This document shows positions 28,715-37,794 of a DNA stretch of 64,000 bases, in pieces. The notes beneath the pieces were generated by a model. The model saw only the letters and a list, made by a program, of their open reading frames with translations, did no database searches and was not told the origin of the DNA. How positions within the stretch are numbered: position 1 is the stretch's first letter; the number at the start of each line of letters is the position of its first letter. The DNA is from an uncultured Sphingorhabdus sp. (lineage in GTDB: Bacteria; Pseudomonadota; Alphaproteobacteria; Sphingomonadales; Sphingomonadaceae). The stretch is taken from NCBI GenBank assembly GCA_937873665.1, contig CALMYW010000419.1, positions 44,607-108,606 on the forward strand, read 5' to 3'. The translations under genes were made by a program, and so were the position numbers.

Positions 28715-29623
28715 TTAAATAGTTGTTAGCAAGTTCAAAGGATCGACCCGGGCAGCGTTCCACTTCATACCCCAATGCAAATGCGGGCCACTCGCTCTAC
28801 CCGTCGCGCCAACTTTGCCGATTACCTGCCCCTGGCGGACATGCTGACCCTCTTCGACCAACAACTCGGAACAATGCAGAAAAGCGCTGTTCAGGCCCAT
28901 TCCATGGTCGATCATCAGCAAATGCCCCTCCAGCGTAAAGGCATCTTTTGCTGCCAGCACGACGACACCATCGGCAGGTGCGACAAATGGCGTGCCGGCA
29001 GGCATCGCGATATCGAGGCCGCTATGATAGCTGCCGGGGCTGCCATTGTAGATTCGCTGCGCTCCGAAACGCCCCGATATCCGGCCCCGTAATGGCCAGA
29101 CGAAATCCTGCCGCCAGCCATCGCTCTCCACAGCCCTTGCGCGTGCGGCATTGATTCGCGCAAGTTCAGGCCCCCGCCTTGCCTGAAATTCGGCAGTGGT
29201 TTTGGCGCCGCCCAGCGGATTGGCGTTCACATGCTGAATTTGCCAGTTTCCGGGTTTGACGGGCAAATATTGCTCGACACGCCGTCCGTCCGCCAGAGTG
29301 GCCACCAGACTTGCACTGTTTTCAGAATCGCGGTCAAAGCCGATGAGGAAAAAGCCATCCGCTGTCAGCGGCATCTGCTTTCCATTGAACAAAACGCTTA
29401 TGGCTCCAGATGGTGCCCGCGCCACACTAACGGAACCCTGCACAGGATCGCGTGCGAGCCAGAACCGTTCGCGATTACTTGCGACCGGCGTTTGATTTTC
29501 GATTACCGCGGCAGCAGGCGTTGGCGGGCTTGGCAAAGGCGCGGCGGCCTGTGGTGGTATTGCCGTGCACGTCATGAGCGCGGCAAAGGCAAGCAGCGAA
29601 ACAGACGAACGAGCGAGGTTCAT
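28715..29623 (-). CDS. M23 family peptidase
   Basis: A 302-residue exported peptidase with an N-terminal signal segment that may be a lipoprotein signal (ALMTCTAIP, the cysteine following LMT). The C-terminal M23/lysostaphin-type domain (about 175-300) has the zinc motifs HSGLD (HxxxD) and HLHWG (HxH). Such enzymes cut peptidoglycan cross-links, or are inactive activators of amidases; both zinc motifs here look intact. It is followed, eight bases before its start, by the DUF2093 gene on the same strand. Confidence 0.88.
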   Translation of the reverse strand: MNLARSSVSLLAFAALMTCTAIPPQAAAPLPSPPTPAAAVIENQTPVASNRERFWLARDPVQGSVSVARAPSGAISVLFNGKQMPLTADGFFLIGFDRDSENSASLVATLADGRRVEQYLPVKPGNWQIQHVNANPLGGAKTTAEFQARRGPELARINAARARAVESDGWRQDFVWPLRGRISGRFGAQRIYNGSPGSYHSGLDIAMPAGTPFVAPADGVVVLAAKDAFTLEGHLLMIDHGMGLNSAFLHCSELLVEEGQHVRQGQVIGKVGATGRASGPHLHWGMKWNAARVDPLNLLTTI

Positions 29624-29630
29624 CGAACAC

Positions 29631-29834
29631 TTATCGCTGTGCGAGCGCCGCTTTCACGGAAATCTCGGCGCTCGCATAAGGCTCCTGCCGTGAGACGCTC
29701 CAATAACGCAACTCATCAAGCGAAATCGTTTCGCCCGTGACGGCACAGACCACATGGTCTCCGCTCGACAACATACGAAATCCGTTGGCCATATAATGCA
29801 ATTTGGCCTGTTTATTGCGGTTCATCATCAACAT
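29631..29834 (-). CDS. DUF2093 family protein
   Basis: A short protein, 67 residues from the ATG at 29834, with the family hallmark GDHVVCAVTGETISLDELRYWSV. Its job is unknown. The open frame extends to a TTG at 29852; ATG codons at 29834, 29828 and 29825 are all possible because no ribosome site clearly decides. The gene lies just upstream of the M23 peptidase and is probably cotranscribed. Confidence 0.8.
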   Translation of the reverse strand: MLMMNRNKQAKLHYMANGFRMLSSGDHVVCAVTGETISLDELRYWSVSRQEPYASAEISVKAALAQR

Positions 29835-29941
29835 GGAGCCAATATGGCGCAAAAGCAGGATTTCGGCAACTGCCGCGCGGCAATTGGATTCTAACCATAA
29901 TTATATGGCAGGCCGGATAGGATTTACGCTATTTTAGAACT

Positions 29942-30418
29942 GTGGGCGAAAGCAGGGGTCTTGGCATAGAGAAACTATCGGCTGCACAGGTGGAAACCTT
30001 GCAGCATGTTTACGCGCATCGAAGTTCCAAGGAAATTGCCCGAATCATGGGCGTGTCGCCCCATACCGTCGACGAGCGCTTGCGGCGGGCGATCCGCATC
30101 CTCGGTGTGAATTCGCGAATCGAAGCGGCCCGGCTGGTGGCGGGAGAAGTACAGCCTTCGACATATCAACCTTTGATATATCAGTCTTCGGAGCTGGTAG
30201 AGGGCAGAATTGCAGCCGATGAGCAGGCTGCCCCGGCCGGAAGGGTCGAGTTAGGTGCGCTCAGCATCGGCTACCCCTTTCCGACCAGGGCCAGGCCAAC
30301 CAACACGCATGGCCTGAGAGAGCGGATTTTATGGCCGATACTGATTGCCTTCGGAACGATCATGGCCTTCGCCGCGCTCTACGCCGTCCTTCTCGGTCTG
30401 GGGGCCATGCTTACTTGA
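29942..30418 (+). CDS. LuxR-type HTH protein with C-terminal membrane anchor (copy B)
   Basis: A 158-residue protein starting at a GTG, with a LuxR-type helix-turn-helix at about 12-65 (SSKEIARIMGVSPHTVDERLRR) and one strong C-terminal membrane helix (129-157). A linker between them contains a short near-repeat (STYQPLIYQSSE). Like copies A and C it has no sensor domain on the DNA-binding side. It heads a cluster with a helical protein, a small membrane protein and an NfrA-like barrel, which it presumably regulates. The TTGACC-G-GGTCAA-like palindrome at 30415-30427 overlaps its stop and may be an operator for the next genes. Confidence 0.8.
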   Translation: MGESRGLGIEKLSAAQVETLQHVYAHRSSKEIARIMGVSPHTVDERLRRAIRILGVNSRIEAARLVAGEVQPSTYQPLIYQSSELVEGRIAADEQAAPAGRVELGALSIGYPFPTRARPTNTHGLRERILWPILIAFGTIMAFAALYAVLLGLGAMLT

Positions 30419-30427
30419 CCGGGTCAA
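30415..30427. promoter_or_regulatory. Palindrome TTGACC-G-GGTCAA
   Basis: A 13-base palindrome with a single central base overlaps the stop of the LuxR/TM gene and lies 49 bases before the next start. A closely similar 14-base palindrome occurs at 57869-57882, also upstream of a start. The shared shape suggests a binding site for one dimeric regulator; no regulator has been identified. Confidence 0.4.
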
Positions 30428-30475
30428 TAATTTCGCCGCCCGCGAGGCGGCATAGAGACCAACAGGGAATAGGAA

Positions 30476-30862
30476 ATGCTCAAAGAACGCCTAGTTGCTG
30501 CAGAGCGTATTGCAGCCGAATTGCATGATGCCGAACACGCCATCGATCAGGCCATTGTCAAAATTGCCCAGCTGGCAGCAACGCTACCGATTGCACGAAT
30601 TGATACCAATATGTCTGCGATCGTCGGACAGGAAGCTGTCGCAAAGGTCACGCAGGCAGTGGCGGCGGCCGGTCAGGTCCGCCAGATGATGACCGAGGCG
30701 CATCAGGCGCTGGGCGAAACGCAAAAGCAGGTCGGCCTGGGTGCGCGCATGTTCGGGGCCGGCTTGAACAAGCCGCCAAGCGGTAGCCATGTTGTGCCGT
30801 TGCCGCTCAATCAGAATGGATCAGAATCGCCAACGGGATTGGCCGCAGGCGTAGCCGCCTGA
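30476..30862 (+). CDS. Hypothetical helical protein, 128 residues
   Basis: An alanine-rich, all-helical protein (about residues 1-95 likely coiled coil, e.g. LVAAERIAAELHDAEHAIDQ) with a disordered Gly/Pro/Asn-rich tail. There is no signal peptide or membrane helix. AGGGAATAGGAA before the ATG is a strong ribosome site, and codon use fits the neighbours. It lies between the LuxR/TM gene and the small membrane protein. I do not recognise a family. It might be a soluble partner of the tethered regulator or the membrane complex, which is inference. Confidence 0.66.
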   Translation: MLKERLVAAERIAAELHDAEHAIDQAIVKIAQLAATLPIARIDTNMSAIVGQEAVAKVTQAVAAAGQVRQMMTEAHQALGETQKQVGLGARMFGAGLNKPPSGSHVVPLPLNQNGSESPTGLAAGVAA

Positions 30863-30889
30863 GGCGCAGCGAGCAGAGCGGTAAGGACG

Positions 30890-31306
30890 ATGGATCACAA
30901 ACTTCTGTATTACATCGTCCTTGCTGCCACCCTAGCCGCAGCCTTCTGGAGAGGTGCACGAAGCGAGCGTTGGGGTGCGGTGACAGCGTTGGCGGGTTCG
31001 CTCGCATCGACGCTCACCGCACTCAACGCAAACTGGAGCGGACTGATCATCCAGCTTCTTGTCATCGACCTGCTGGTCCTTGCCAGTTTCTGGTGGCTGG
31101 CGATCCACAGTCGCCGCTATTGGCCCTATTGGGTCACCGGCTGGCAACTGGTCGCGGTGCTCGTGCACCTGCAAAGGGCTTTATTCGATGACATCTTGCC
31201 TGCACCTTATGCATTGATGACTATGTATCTGGCTTACCCGACGCTGCTATTGATCCTCTTTGCATCGCTGCAAAACCAGCGAAGACCTTCTGAAGCGATG
31301 GGCTGA
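30890..31306 (+). CDS. Small four-helix membrane protein (copy 2)
   Basis: A 138-residue membrane protein with about four helices and a paralogue of the 145-residue protein at 10293; the shared core is IDLLVL...WLAIHS...WP.W.TG..L...VHL. It starts 27 bases after the preceding stop and is followed 62 bases later by the NfrA-like barrel. No family name is known to me. The repeated association with LuxR/TM genes and N4-receptor-like genes argues that it belongs to the same surface-glycan machine. Confidence 0.66.
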   Translation: MDHKLLYYIVLAATLAAAFWRGARSERWGAVTALAGSLASTLTALNANWSGLIIQLLVIDLLVLASFWWLAIHSRRYWPYWVTGWQLVAVLVHLQRALFDDILPAPYALMTMYLAYPTLLLILFASLQNQRRPSEAMG

Positions 31307-31368
31307 AACGCCAACTTCCAGTCTCCGCTCACGGAACAGTCCCCACTCATCCTGAAAGGACCCCCGCC

Positions 31369-32433
31369 ATGCCGGGTTTCAAGGGGCGTGCCCTTATCTA
31401 TCCCGGTCTGCTCATCGCAGGCTGGATTGTCGGTCGCAGTATCAGCCTGTCTGCATCGCCTCCCGCATCGATTGCGGAGCCCGCCCTGCCCGCAGAGACG
31501 CGAACGGCAGGAGGGGGGCTGCCATCGATTGGCGTCGCCTGCCCGATGCCGGTTCCGAACTATCCAACAGCCCCGCCTCAATATCTGCCAATGCCGCCCC
31601 GCTTTCTATATGCCGGGATGCATCGGCACGCGCGGCATGCTTTTTCTGCTGGCAGGGCAGATCCTTCCCTTGCACTTGCCCATAGGCCGGCGCCCTACAC
31701 CGGTTTACCGGAAACCGGATCGTTTCAGCTCACCGCCCTTCCGGCTACTGCCCAGGCGCAGGCAAAAGCTCAACCCTACGCCGCTTTGCCCAAACAACGG
31801 CGACTGCAGTTTTACAGCTATAATTTCTGGCGGCAGGGCAGTGCTGGCGCGGCGCTTGCCCCCCAAGCACAATATGGCGGCAGCCAATATGGCGCGATTG
31901 CGACCTGGGACCCACTCGGCAGCGCAGGAAAAGGGCCGGCATTGCTGGTGCGCGCTTCGGGCACGCCGGACGGACTGCAACAGGAAGTTGCCGTCGGGGC
32001 AAGGTGGCAGCCTGACAGGAAATGGCCGGTATCGCTATCGGTCGAGCGCCGTTTCCGTTTCTACGGGGCCGATGGTTTCGCAGCCTATATAGCGGGCGGT
32101 GTTGATCGCGTACCGCTGATTGGGAAGCTGACACTCGATACCTATGGGCAAGCGGGCTATTCACTGGGCGGCATATCCAGCCCGTTTGCCGATGCTCAGG
32201 CGCGGGTGCAGCATCCGCTGGCCAAACCACTTGGCATCCCGGTCCGGATTGGGGCCGGGGCATGGGTGGGTGGCCAAAAAGGCGCCTATCGGGCCGACAT
32301 CGGGCCGACGCTGTCTGCCCAGGTCGACAACCGTTTCGCCGACTTCACTTTGCAACTCGATTGGCGGAAACGCGTGGTCGGCAATGCGGCGCCGGTCGAT
32401 GGCCTGGCCCTGACCGTCGCGACAGACTTTTAG
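31369..32433 (+). CDS. Outer-membrane barrel resembling the C-terminal domain of NfrA
   Basis: A 354-residue protein with an N-terminal signal-like helix (about 8-25), a proline-rich linker (about 30-135) and a C-terminal beta-rich domain (about 140-354) that ends in phenylalanine, as barrel proteins do. The segments FYSYNFWRQG, GGSQYGA, GARWQPDRKWPVSLSVERRF and YGQAGYSLGG match the pattern of the C-terminal domain of N4 adsorption protein A (NfrA). The TPR part of full NfrA is missing. It would export or anchor the polymer made by the NfrB-like enzyme at 10800. This link is inference. It overlaps the convergent crotonase by four bases. Confidence 0.72.
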   Translation: MPGFKGRALIYPGLLIAGWIVGRSISLSASPPASIAEPALPAETRTAGGGLPSIGVACPMPVPNYPTAPPQYLPMPPRFLYAGMHRHARHAFSAGRADPSLALAHRPAPYTGLPETGSFQLTALPATAQAQAKAQPYAALPKQRRLQFYSYNFWRQGSAGAALAPQAQYGGSQYGAIATWDPLGSAGKGPALLVRASGTPDGLQQEVAVGARWQPDRKWPVSLSVERRFRFYGADGFAAYIAGGVDRVPLIGKLTLDTYGQAGYSLGGISSPFADAQARVQHPLAKPLGIPVRIGAGAWVGGQKGAYRADIGPTLSAQVDNRFADFTLQLDWRKRVVGNAAPVDGLALTVATDF

Positions 32434-33209
32434 CCCTGCGTCCGACCGCGTTCGATTACAGCCATGCGGCGCGCCTCAACCTCGTCGGCGCTCACCTTAC
32501 CATTGGCGGCGGTCGATACGCGTGCCTCATGCGCCATCGCTTCGCCAAAGGGTAGCGCATAGCCATCGTCGATGATGCGCTTATAGGTTTGCACCATCAC
32601 CGGATCGACCGATGCGATATCGCGGGCAAGCGCCTTGGCGTGGGTCATCAGTTCATTTGCAGGCACGACAAAATTGACCAAGCCCCAGTCAGCGGCGGTT
32701 TCGGCATCAAGGAAGTTGCCGCTGAACGACAATTGCTTCGCACGCGAAATGCCAATGGTGCGCGACAGTTTTTGCGACAAGCCCCAGCCGGGCATGATGC
32801 CAACCCGGGCATGGGTATCGGCAAAACGGGCGTTGGTAGAGGCGATGAGGATGTCGCAGGCGATCGCTACCTCAAACCCGCCCGTGATGGCGACCCCGTT
32901 GATGGCACCGATCACTGGCTTGCGGCAAATCTCGATTGCTTTCACCGGATTTTCGTCGGCGCTTTCGGCATTGGCCGCGCCCAGATTGCTGGTGTCTGCA
33001 CCCAATTCCTTGAGATCCAGCCCAGCGGTAAAGGCGCGCTCACCTGCGCCGGTCAGGATGACGCAACGGACGCTGTCGTCGGCATCCACAGCCCGCATCG
33101 CCTTCGCCAATTCCGCCCGCAAGGCCCGCGACAAGGCATTCATCGCCTCCGGGCGATTGAGTGTGACAACGGCGATGCCATCTTCGATTTCGGTTAAAAC
33201 CAGTGCCAT
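32430..33209 (-). CDS. Enoyl-CoA hydratase/isomerase (crotonase) family
   Basis: A 259-residue crotonase with the oxyanion-hole loops RAFTAGLDLKELGA and ITGGFEVAIACDIL, which place it among enoyl-CoA hydratases. Members hydrate the double bond of enoyl-CoA in beta-oxidation or act on related CoA esters. The ATG at 33209 is preceded by GAGGAG and preferred to the one at 33227. It starts ten bases after the DUF389 stop on the same strand. The exact CoA substrate is not visible. Confidence 0.87.
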   Translation of the reverse strand: MALVLTEIEDGIAVVTLNRPEAMNALSRALRAELAKAMRAVDADDSVRCVILTGAGERAFTAGLDLKELGADTSNLGAANAESADENPVKAIEICRKPVIGAINGVAITGGFEVAIACDILIASTNARFADTHARVGIMPGWGLSQKLSRTIGISRAKQLSFSGNFLDAETAADWGLVNFVVPANELMTHAKALARDIASVDPVMVQTYKRIIDDGYALPFGEAMAHEARVSTAANGKVSADEVEARRMAVIERGRTQG

Positions 33210-33219
33210 TCGACGCTCC

Positions 33220-34557
33220 TCATTCATTATTCACTTCAGGCGCTGGCTCGCTGGCGCCAGTTGCACCTTCAAGATTGGCGCTTTGCAGCAGCCAGCCCGG
33301 GAAACGTGATTGTGCCTCAGCCACGATGCGGTCCTTCGCGGCAGCCACTTCGTCCGCTTCTGCACCGCGATCGCGGTTGACGATGGCGCGTCGCGCCTGC
33401 GCATCGATCAGAATGCTTTCGCGTCCAATCAGACCTCCGACGGTCAAACTGGAGAGGATTGCCTCGACCTCTGCGTCACGCTGTTCAAGCGCGCTAACGC
33501 GCCGGTTAAGCTGATCCTGCGACTCTTCCGCCGCATTCGTCTGTCGTTTCACCTGTGCCATATCGACAAGCACTTCGCGACCAAGGCGCTGCCCGCTCGC
33601 CTTGGCAAGATCGTCGCCGAGCGATGGTGTGAATTTGTCAACCAGCACCACGCCTTCCACCGAAACATTGTCACCAACAATGCTAACATTCAAATTTTCG
33701 ATCCGGTCGCGGGGTTGCAACAGCCCTGCCAGTTCGGATTGGACGATCGCCCGCGCCCGCACCTCGCGACCGATATTGTCGAGCGAGATCGCCAGCGGAA
33801 TCGACAGAACGCCCAGGGTGGCAATGATGCCGACCAATTGCACTGCCGTATGTTGCGGGGTCAGCGATGGCCCGAAACGGTTGATGCGGGCGACAATTGT
33901 TGCCGCAAAGGCTATGGCGAGCGTATTCGTCAGGAACAGCAAGGCGGCACCAGTGGCAAAATCTGCCCTGCCAGTAACAATGCCGAAGCCAACCGTTGCC
34001 AAAGGCGGCACCAGCGCAGTGGCAATCGCCACGCCGACCATGACACCGCTCATGTTGCGGATGATGGCGATAGCTCCTGCTATGCCACCGACGACTGCCA
34101 CGCCAAGATCCATCAACGTCGGCTGTGTGCGAGCGCGCAATTCGGGGGTGACATCCTGGATCGGCGAAATGAGGATGATAAACATCGCCACCAGCACCGC
34201 CAACGCCATACCTGCGGCAAGCGTCACCAGAGACCTTCGGATGAGCCCAAGATCGATGGTGGCAACGCCAAATCCGACCCCCATGATTGGCCCCATCAGC
34301 GGCGACACCAGCATGGCGCCAATGACCACAGCTGTCGAACTTTGCAGCAAGCCAAGCGTGGCAATTGCCGAGGCCAGCGCGATCAGGATCAGAAACTGCC
34401 GGTCGAGTCGGGCATCGCGCGCAACCCCGGCAAGAGTTAGGGCACGACTTTCGTCGGTTCGTTCCTGCGCGGACAGATCAACAAAAATGCCGGAGCGTTC
34501 AGCCCCGGCATGATTGGTTGCGCTGTCCGATCCTGATTTTCCTGACCGGCTCGCCAT
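33220..34557 (-). CDS. DUF389 membrane protein
   Basis: A 445-residue protein with about six membrane helices (residues about 52-245) of the DUF389 family, seen in the motif [21 protein letters not shown]-terminal cytoplasmic region (about 250-445) contains a coiled coil ([20 protein letters not shown]) and charged stretches. The biochemical role of DUF389 proteins is not settled. It is just upstream of the crotonase and downstream of etfA on the minus strand, but no functional link is evident. Confidence 0.87.
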   Translation of the reverse strand: MASRSGKSGSDSATNHAGAERSGIFVDLSAQERTDESRALTLAGVARDARLDRQFLILIALASAIATLGLLQSSTAVVIGAMLVSPLMGPIMGVGFGVATIDLGLIRRSLVTLAAGMALAVLVAMFIILISPIQDVTPELRARTQPTLMDLGVAVVGGIAGAIAIIRNMSGVMVGVAIATALVPPLATVGFGIVTGRADFATGAALLFLTNTLAIAFAATIVARINRFGPSLTPQHTAVQLVGIIATLGVLSIPLAISLDNIGREVRARAIVQSELAGLLQPRDRIENLNVSIVGDNVSVEGVVLVDKFTPSLGDDLAKASGQRLGREVLVDMAQVKRQTNAAEESQDQLNRRVSALEQRDAEVEAILSSLTVGGLIGRESILIDAQARRAIVNRDRGAEADEVAAAKDRIVAEAQSRFPGWLLQSANLEGATGASEPAPEVNNE

Positions 34558-34569
34558 AGATTTCGTACC

Positions 34570-35499
34570 TCAGAGCTTGCTCGTGAGTTCCGGGACCACG
34601 TTGAAGAGGTCACCGACAAGGCCGATGTCCGCGACCTGGAAGATCGGGGCGTCTTCATCCTTGTTGATGGCGATGATGGTCTTTGAATCCTTCATGCCCG
34701 CAAGGTGCTGGATCGCGCCGGAGATGCCGACCGCGATATAGACTTCGGGGGCGACGATCTTGCCGGTCTGGCCGACCTGATAGTCGTTGGGGACATAACC
34801 GGCATCGACTGCAGCGCGCGAAGCGCCGACAGCGGCACCCAGCTTGTCTGCCAGCGGGAAGATGGTCGCTTCGAAAGTCGGCCCGTCCTTCAGCGCACGG
34901 CCACCCGAAACGATGATTTTCGCGCTGGTCAGTTCCGGACGTTCCAGCTTGACGATTTCCGCACCAACAAAGCTCGAGGTGCCGGCATCGCCGGGGCCCG
35001 AAACCGCTTCGACAGCAGCGCTACCGCCGGTAGCTTCAGCCTTGGCAAAGGCGGTGCCGCGAACGGTGATCACCTTCTTCGCATCCGACGACTGCACGGT
35101 TGCGATGGCGTTACCGGCATAGATCGGGCGGGTGAAGGTATCGGCGCTTTCAACCGAGAGGATATCACTGATCTGCATCACGTCGAGCTGGGCAGCAACG
35201 CGCGGCGCGATGTTCTTGCCGTGCGCGGTCGCCGGGAACAGCACCGCATCATGGTGACCCATAAGGTCTGCGACCAGCGGCGCGACATTTTCCGCCAGCT
35301 GGTTGGCATAAGCTGCATTGTCGGCGACATGCACCTTGGAAACGCCTGCGATCTTGGCAGCCGCTTCGGCAACTGCACCGCAATTGTGGCCAGCGACCAG
35401 TGCATGGACTTCGCCAAGCTGCGAAGCTGCGGTCACGACGGCCAGCGTCGCATCCTTCAGCGAAGCATTGTCATGTTCGACATAAACGAGCGTCTTCAT
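34570..35499 (-). CDS. etfA: Electron transfer flavoprotein alpha subunit
   Basis: A 309-residue subunit of ETF, which takes electrons from acyl-CoA dehydrogenases and passes them to ETF-quinone oxidoreductase. The FAD-binding C-terminal half is visible from [10 protein letters not shown] onward, with [30 protein letters not shown] and the ending [13 protein letters not shown]. Its start overlaps the etfB stop by four bases, so the two are translated together as a dimer. Confidence 0.95.
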   Translation of the reverse strand: MKTLVYVEHDNASLKDATLAVVTAASQLGEVHALVAGHNCGAVAEAAAKIAGVSKVHVADNAAYANQLAENVAPLVADLMGHHDAVLFPATAHGKNIAPRVAAQLDVMQISDILSVESADTFTRPIYAGNAIATVQSSDAKKVITVRGTAFAKAEATGGSAAVEAVSGPGDAGTSSFVGAEIVKLERPELTSAKIIVSGGRALKDGPTFEATIFPLADKLGAAVGASRAAVDAGYVPNDYQVGQTGKIVAPEVYIAVGISGAIQHLAGMKDSKTIIAINKDEDAPIFQVADIGLVGDLFNVVPELTSKL

Positions 35500-36242
35500 C
35501 CTGCGACTCCCATTTCCTTGAGCTTGGCGACAAGCGCATCAACATCGGCAACCTTGATACCGGCGCTACGCACCGGCGGCTCGGCGACCTTCAATGTCTT
35601 CAGGCGCGGGCTGACATCGACGCCATAATCGGCAGGGGTTTTCTGCGCGAGCGGCTTTGACTTTGCCTTCATGATGTTGGGCAGCGAAGCATAGCGCGGC
35701 TCGTTCAGGCGGAGGTCGGTGGTGACGATCGCCGGTGTCTTGAGGCTGACGGTTTCAAGGCCGCCATCGACTTCGCGGGTCACTTCGACGGCATCGCCCT
35801 TCACTTCGACCTTCGAGGCAAAGGTGCCCTGCGGACGGCCGGTGAGCGCTGCCAGCATCTGGCCGGTCTGGTTCGAATCGTCGTCGATCGCCTGCTTGCC
35901 GAGGATCACGAGGCCCGGGGCCTCTTCTTCGACAATCTTGGCAAGGATTTTGGCTACGCCCAGCGGCTCGACATCTTCGGCAACCACGAGGATCGCACGG
36001 TCCGCACCCATGGCGAGCGCGGTGCGCAGCGTTTCCTGCGCCTTGTCGGGGCCGATCGAGACGGCAACGATTTCGGTCGCTGCACCCTTTTCCTTCAGAC
36101 GGATCGCTTCTTCGACAGCGATTTCGTCAAAGGGGTTCATCGACATTTTGACGTTCGACAGATCCACACCCGTGCCATCCGGCTTTACGCGGGGTTTCAC
36201 ATTATAGTCGATCACCCGTTTCACGGGGACGAGGATCTTCAT
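35496..36242 (-). CDS. etfB: Electron transfer flavoprotein beta subunit
   Basis: A 248-residue partner of EtfA that binds AMP and contacts the dehydrogenase. It opens [20 protein letters not shown] and carries the ADP/AMP-binding stretch with the [15 protein letters not shown] signature. The frame runs to 36293 but GGGAGAG before the ATG at 36242 fixes the start. A probable operator of LiuR type lies about 70-90 bases upstream (36311-36332), consistent with control by branched-chain or fatty-acid catabolism. Confidence 0.95.
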   Translation of the reverse strand: MKILVPVKRVIDYNVKPRVKPDGTGVDLSNVKMSMNPFDEIAVEEAIRLKEKGAATEIVAVSIGPDKAQETLRTALAMGADRAILVVAEDVEPLGVAKILAKIVEEEAPGLVILGKQAIDDDSNQTGQMLAALTGRPQGTFASKVEVKGDAVEVTREVDGGLETVSLKTPAIVTTDLRLNEPRYASLPNIMKAKSKPLAQKTPADYGVDVSPRLKTLKVAEPPVRSAGIKVADVDALVAKLKEMGVAG

Positions 36243-36310
36243 GGGGTCTCTCCCTTTCCAAACCGACTCAACTGCGGGGCAGGATAGCCCCAAAAACTGG
36301 CGCCCTATGC

Positions 36311-36332
36311 ATGACGTTTACGTTAACGTCAA
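36311..36332 (-). promoter_or_regulatory. Probable MerR-family (LiuR-like) operator of etfBA
   Basis: TGACGTT (36312-36318) and AACGTCA (36325-36331) form a perfect inverted repeat around TACGTT. Read on the minus strand it is TTGACGTTAACGTAAACGTC, close to the ACGTAAAC-type sites described for the MerR regulator LiuR. TTGACG at 36332-36327 can act as -35 with a weak -10 (CATAGG) 17 bases on, and MerR operators sit in this spacer. The assignment rests on motif shape only. Confidence 0.55.
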
Positions 36333-36341
36333 GTAGGCAGT

Positions 36342-36491
36342 CTCTCTCCTTCAGGGGAGAGAAAGACTTGGCTGGGAAACTTGTTTCCTAGCAAGTCTTG
36401 AGAGGGGGGTCTCCGGCGCGAGATCAGCCCCTCTCCACTGCGACTAGGCAGCAAGCTGCCAAGTCTCGCTCCTCTCCCCTGAAGGAGAGAG
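36342..36491. repeat. Composite palindromic repeat between sucC and etfB (family R2)
   Basis: A perfect 20-base inverted pair, CTCTCTCCTTCAGGGGAGAG (36342-36361) and its complement (36472-36491), encloses two inner hairpins. The left one has AGACTTG...CAAGTCT around GGAAAC/GTTTCC; the right one has GACTAGGCAGC paired with GCTGCCAAGTC. Each side is one unit and the two face each other, as in REP pairs. It may also end or stabilise transcripts between the two genes. A related copy lies inside the ABC ATPase gene. Confidence 0.85.
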
Positions 36492-36501
36492 GGCTTCATT
36501 C

Positions 36502-37707
36502 TCAAGCCGCGCGCACCTCGGCGACGATCTTTTTCGCGGCATCGCCAAGGTCGTTCGCAGGAACGATCGGCAAGCCACTGTTCGCGAGGATGTCCTTGCC
36601 CTGCTGCACATTGGTGCCTTCAAGGCGGACAACGAGCGGAACCGAGAGGTTCACTTCCTTTGCCGCAGCAACGATGCCTTCGGCGATGATGTCGCACTTC
36701 ATGATACCGCCAAAGATGTTGACGAGGATGCCCTTTACTGCCGGGTCCTTGAGGATGATCTTGAACGCCGCGGTGACCTTTTCCTTGTTCGCGCCGCCGC
36801 CGACGTCGAGGAAGTTGGCGGGGAATTCGCCGTTCAGCTTGATGATGTCCATCGTCGCCATCGCAAGGCCTGCACCATTGACCATGCAGCCGATATTGCC
36901 GTCGAGTTTGATGTAAGCGAGGTCATATTCGCTCGCCTCAACCTCTGCCGGGTCTTCCTCGGTCAGGTCGCGCAGTTCGGCGAGATCCTTGTGGCGGAAC
37001 ATCGCGTTCGAATCGAAGCCGACCTTGGCGTCGAGAACATAGAGCTTGTCGCCTTCCGGGGTCGGGCAGATGGCGAGCGGGTTGATTTCGATCTGGCTGG
37101 CATCGGTACCGAGGAATGCGTCGTACAGACCGCCGAGAATCTTGGTGCACTGCTTGGCGAGATCGCCTGTCAAGCCCAATGCCTTGGCGACGCTGCGGCC
37201 ATGGTGCGGCATCAGGCCGGTTGCCGGATCGATAGTGATGGTGTGGATCTTTTCAGGGGTGTCGTGCGCCACGGTTTCGATGTCCATGCCGCCCTCGGTC
37301 GAGGCGACAACTGCGATGCGGCTGGTTGCCCGGTCGACGAGGAGCGCGAGGTAGAATTCCTTGCCGATGTCGACACCGTCGGTGATGTAGAGACGGTTGA
37401 CCTGCTTGCCATCGGCACCGGTCTGGATGGTCACCAGCGTGTTGCCGAGCATGTCCTTGGCGTGCGCCTCGACTTCCTCAAGGCTCTTGGCCAGGCGAAC
37501 GCCGCCCTTCGCATCGGGACCGAGTTCCTTGAACTTGCCCTTGCCGCGACCACCAGCATGGATCTGCGCTTTCACCACATAGAGCGGCCCGGGGAGCTGT
37601 TTTGCAGCTGCCACGGCTTCTTCGACGGACATGGCTGGAATGCCCTTGGGCACGGCCACACCGAATTTCGCGAGCAGTTCCTTGGCCTGATACTCATGGA
37701 TGTTCAT
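36502..37707 (-). CDS. sucC: Succinyl-CoA ligase (ADP-forming) beta subunit
   Basis: A 401-residue ATP-grasp subunit of the TCA-cycle enzyme that converts succinyl-CoA and ADP to succinate and ATP. It opens [17 protein letters not shown], has [20 protein letters not shown] and the nucleotide-site stretches ISQ-like EINPLA and [10 protein letters not shown]. The partner gene sucD is not adjacent on either side in this window. AGGACG precedes the ATG. The gene is followed by the repeat element and the etf genes on the same strand. Confidence 0.95.
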   Translation of the reverse strand: MNIHEYQAKELLAKFGVAVPKGIPAMSVEEAVAAAKQLPGPLYVVKAQIHAGGRGKGKFKELGPDAKGGVRLAKSLEEVEAHAKDMLGNTLVTIQTGADGKQVNRLYITDGVDIGKEFYLALLVDRATSRIAVVASTEGGMDIETVAHDTPEKIHTITIDPATGLMPHHGRSVAKALGLTGDLAKQCTKILGGLYDAFLGTDASQIEINPLAICPTPEGDKLYVLDAKVGFDSNAMFRHKDLAELRDLTEEDPAEVEASEYDLAYIKLDGNIGCMVNGAGLAMATMDIIKLNGEFPANFLDVGGGANKEKVTAAFKIILKDPAVKGILVNIFGGIMKCDIIAEGIVAAAKEVNLSVPLVVRLEGTNVQQGKDILANSGLPIVPANDLGDAAKKIVAEVRAA

Positions 37708-37794
37708 GGAAAAAGCGTCCTTTCGATGGCGGAGTCGAAAGGGCCTTAAGCACAGCTTGCGCGCTAAGGGAAGTGGGCCAAACCCGCTTTTTTG

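Noticed and set aside
33310..34440. 376-codon open frame antisense to DUF389
   Set aside because: Cys/His/Arg-rich low-quality product, opposite a clear membrane protein gene.
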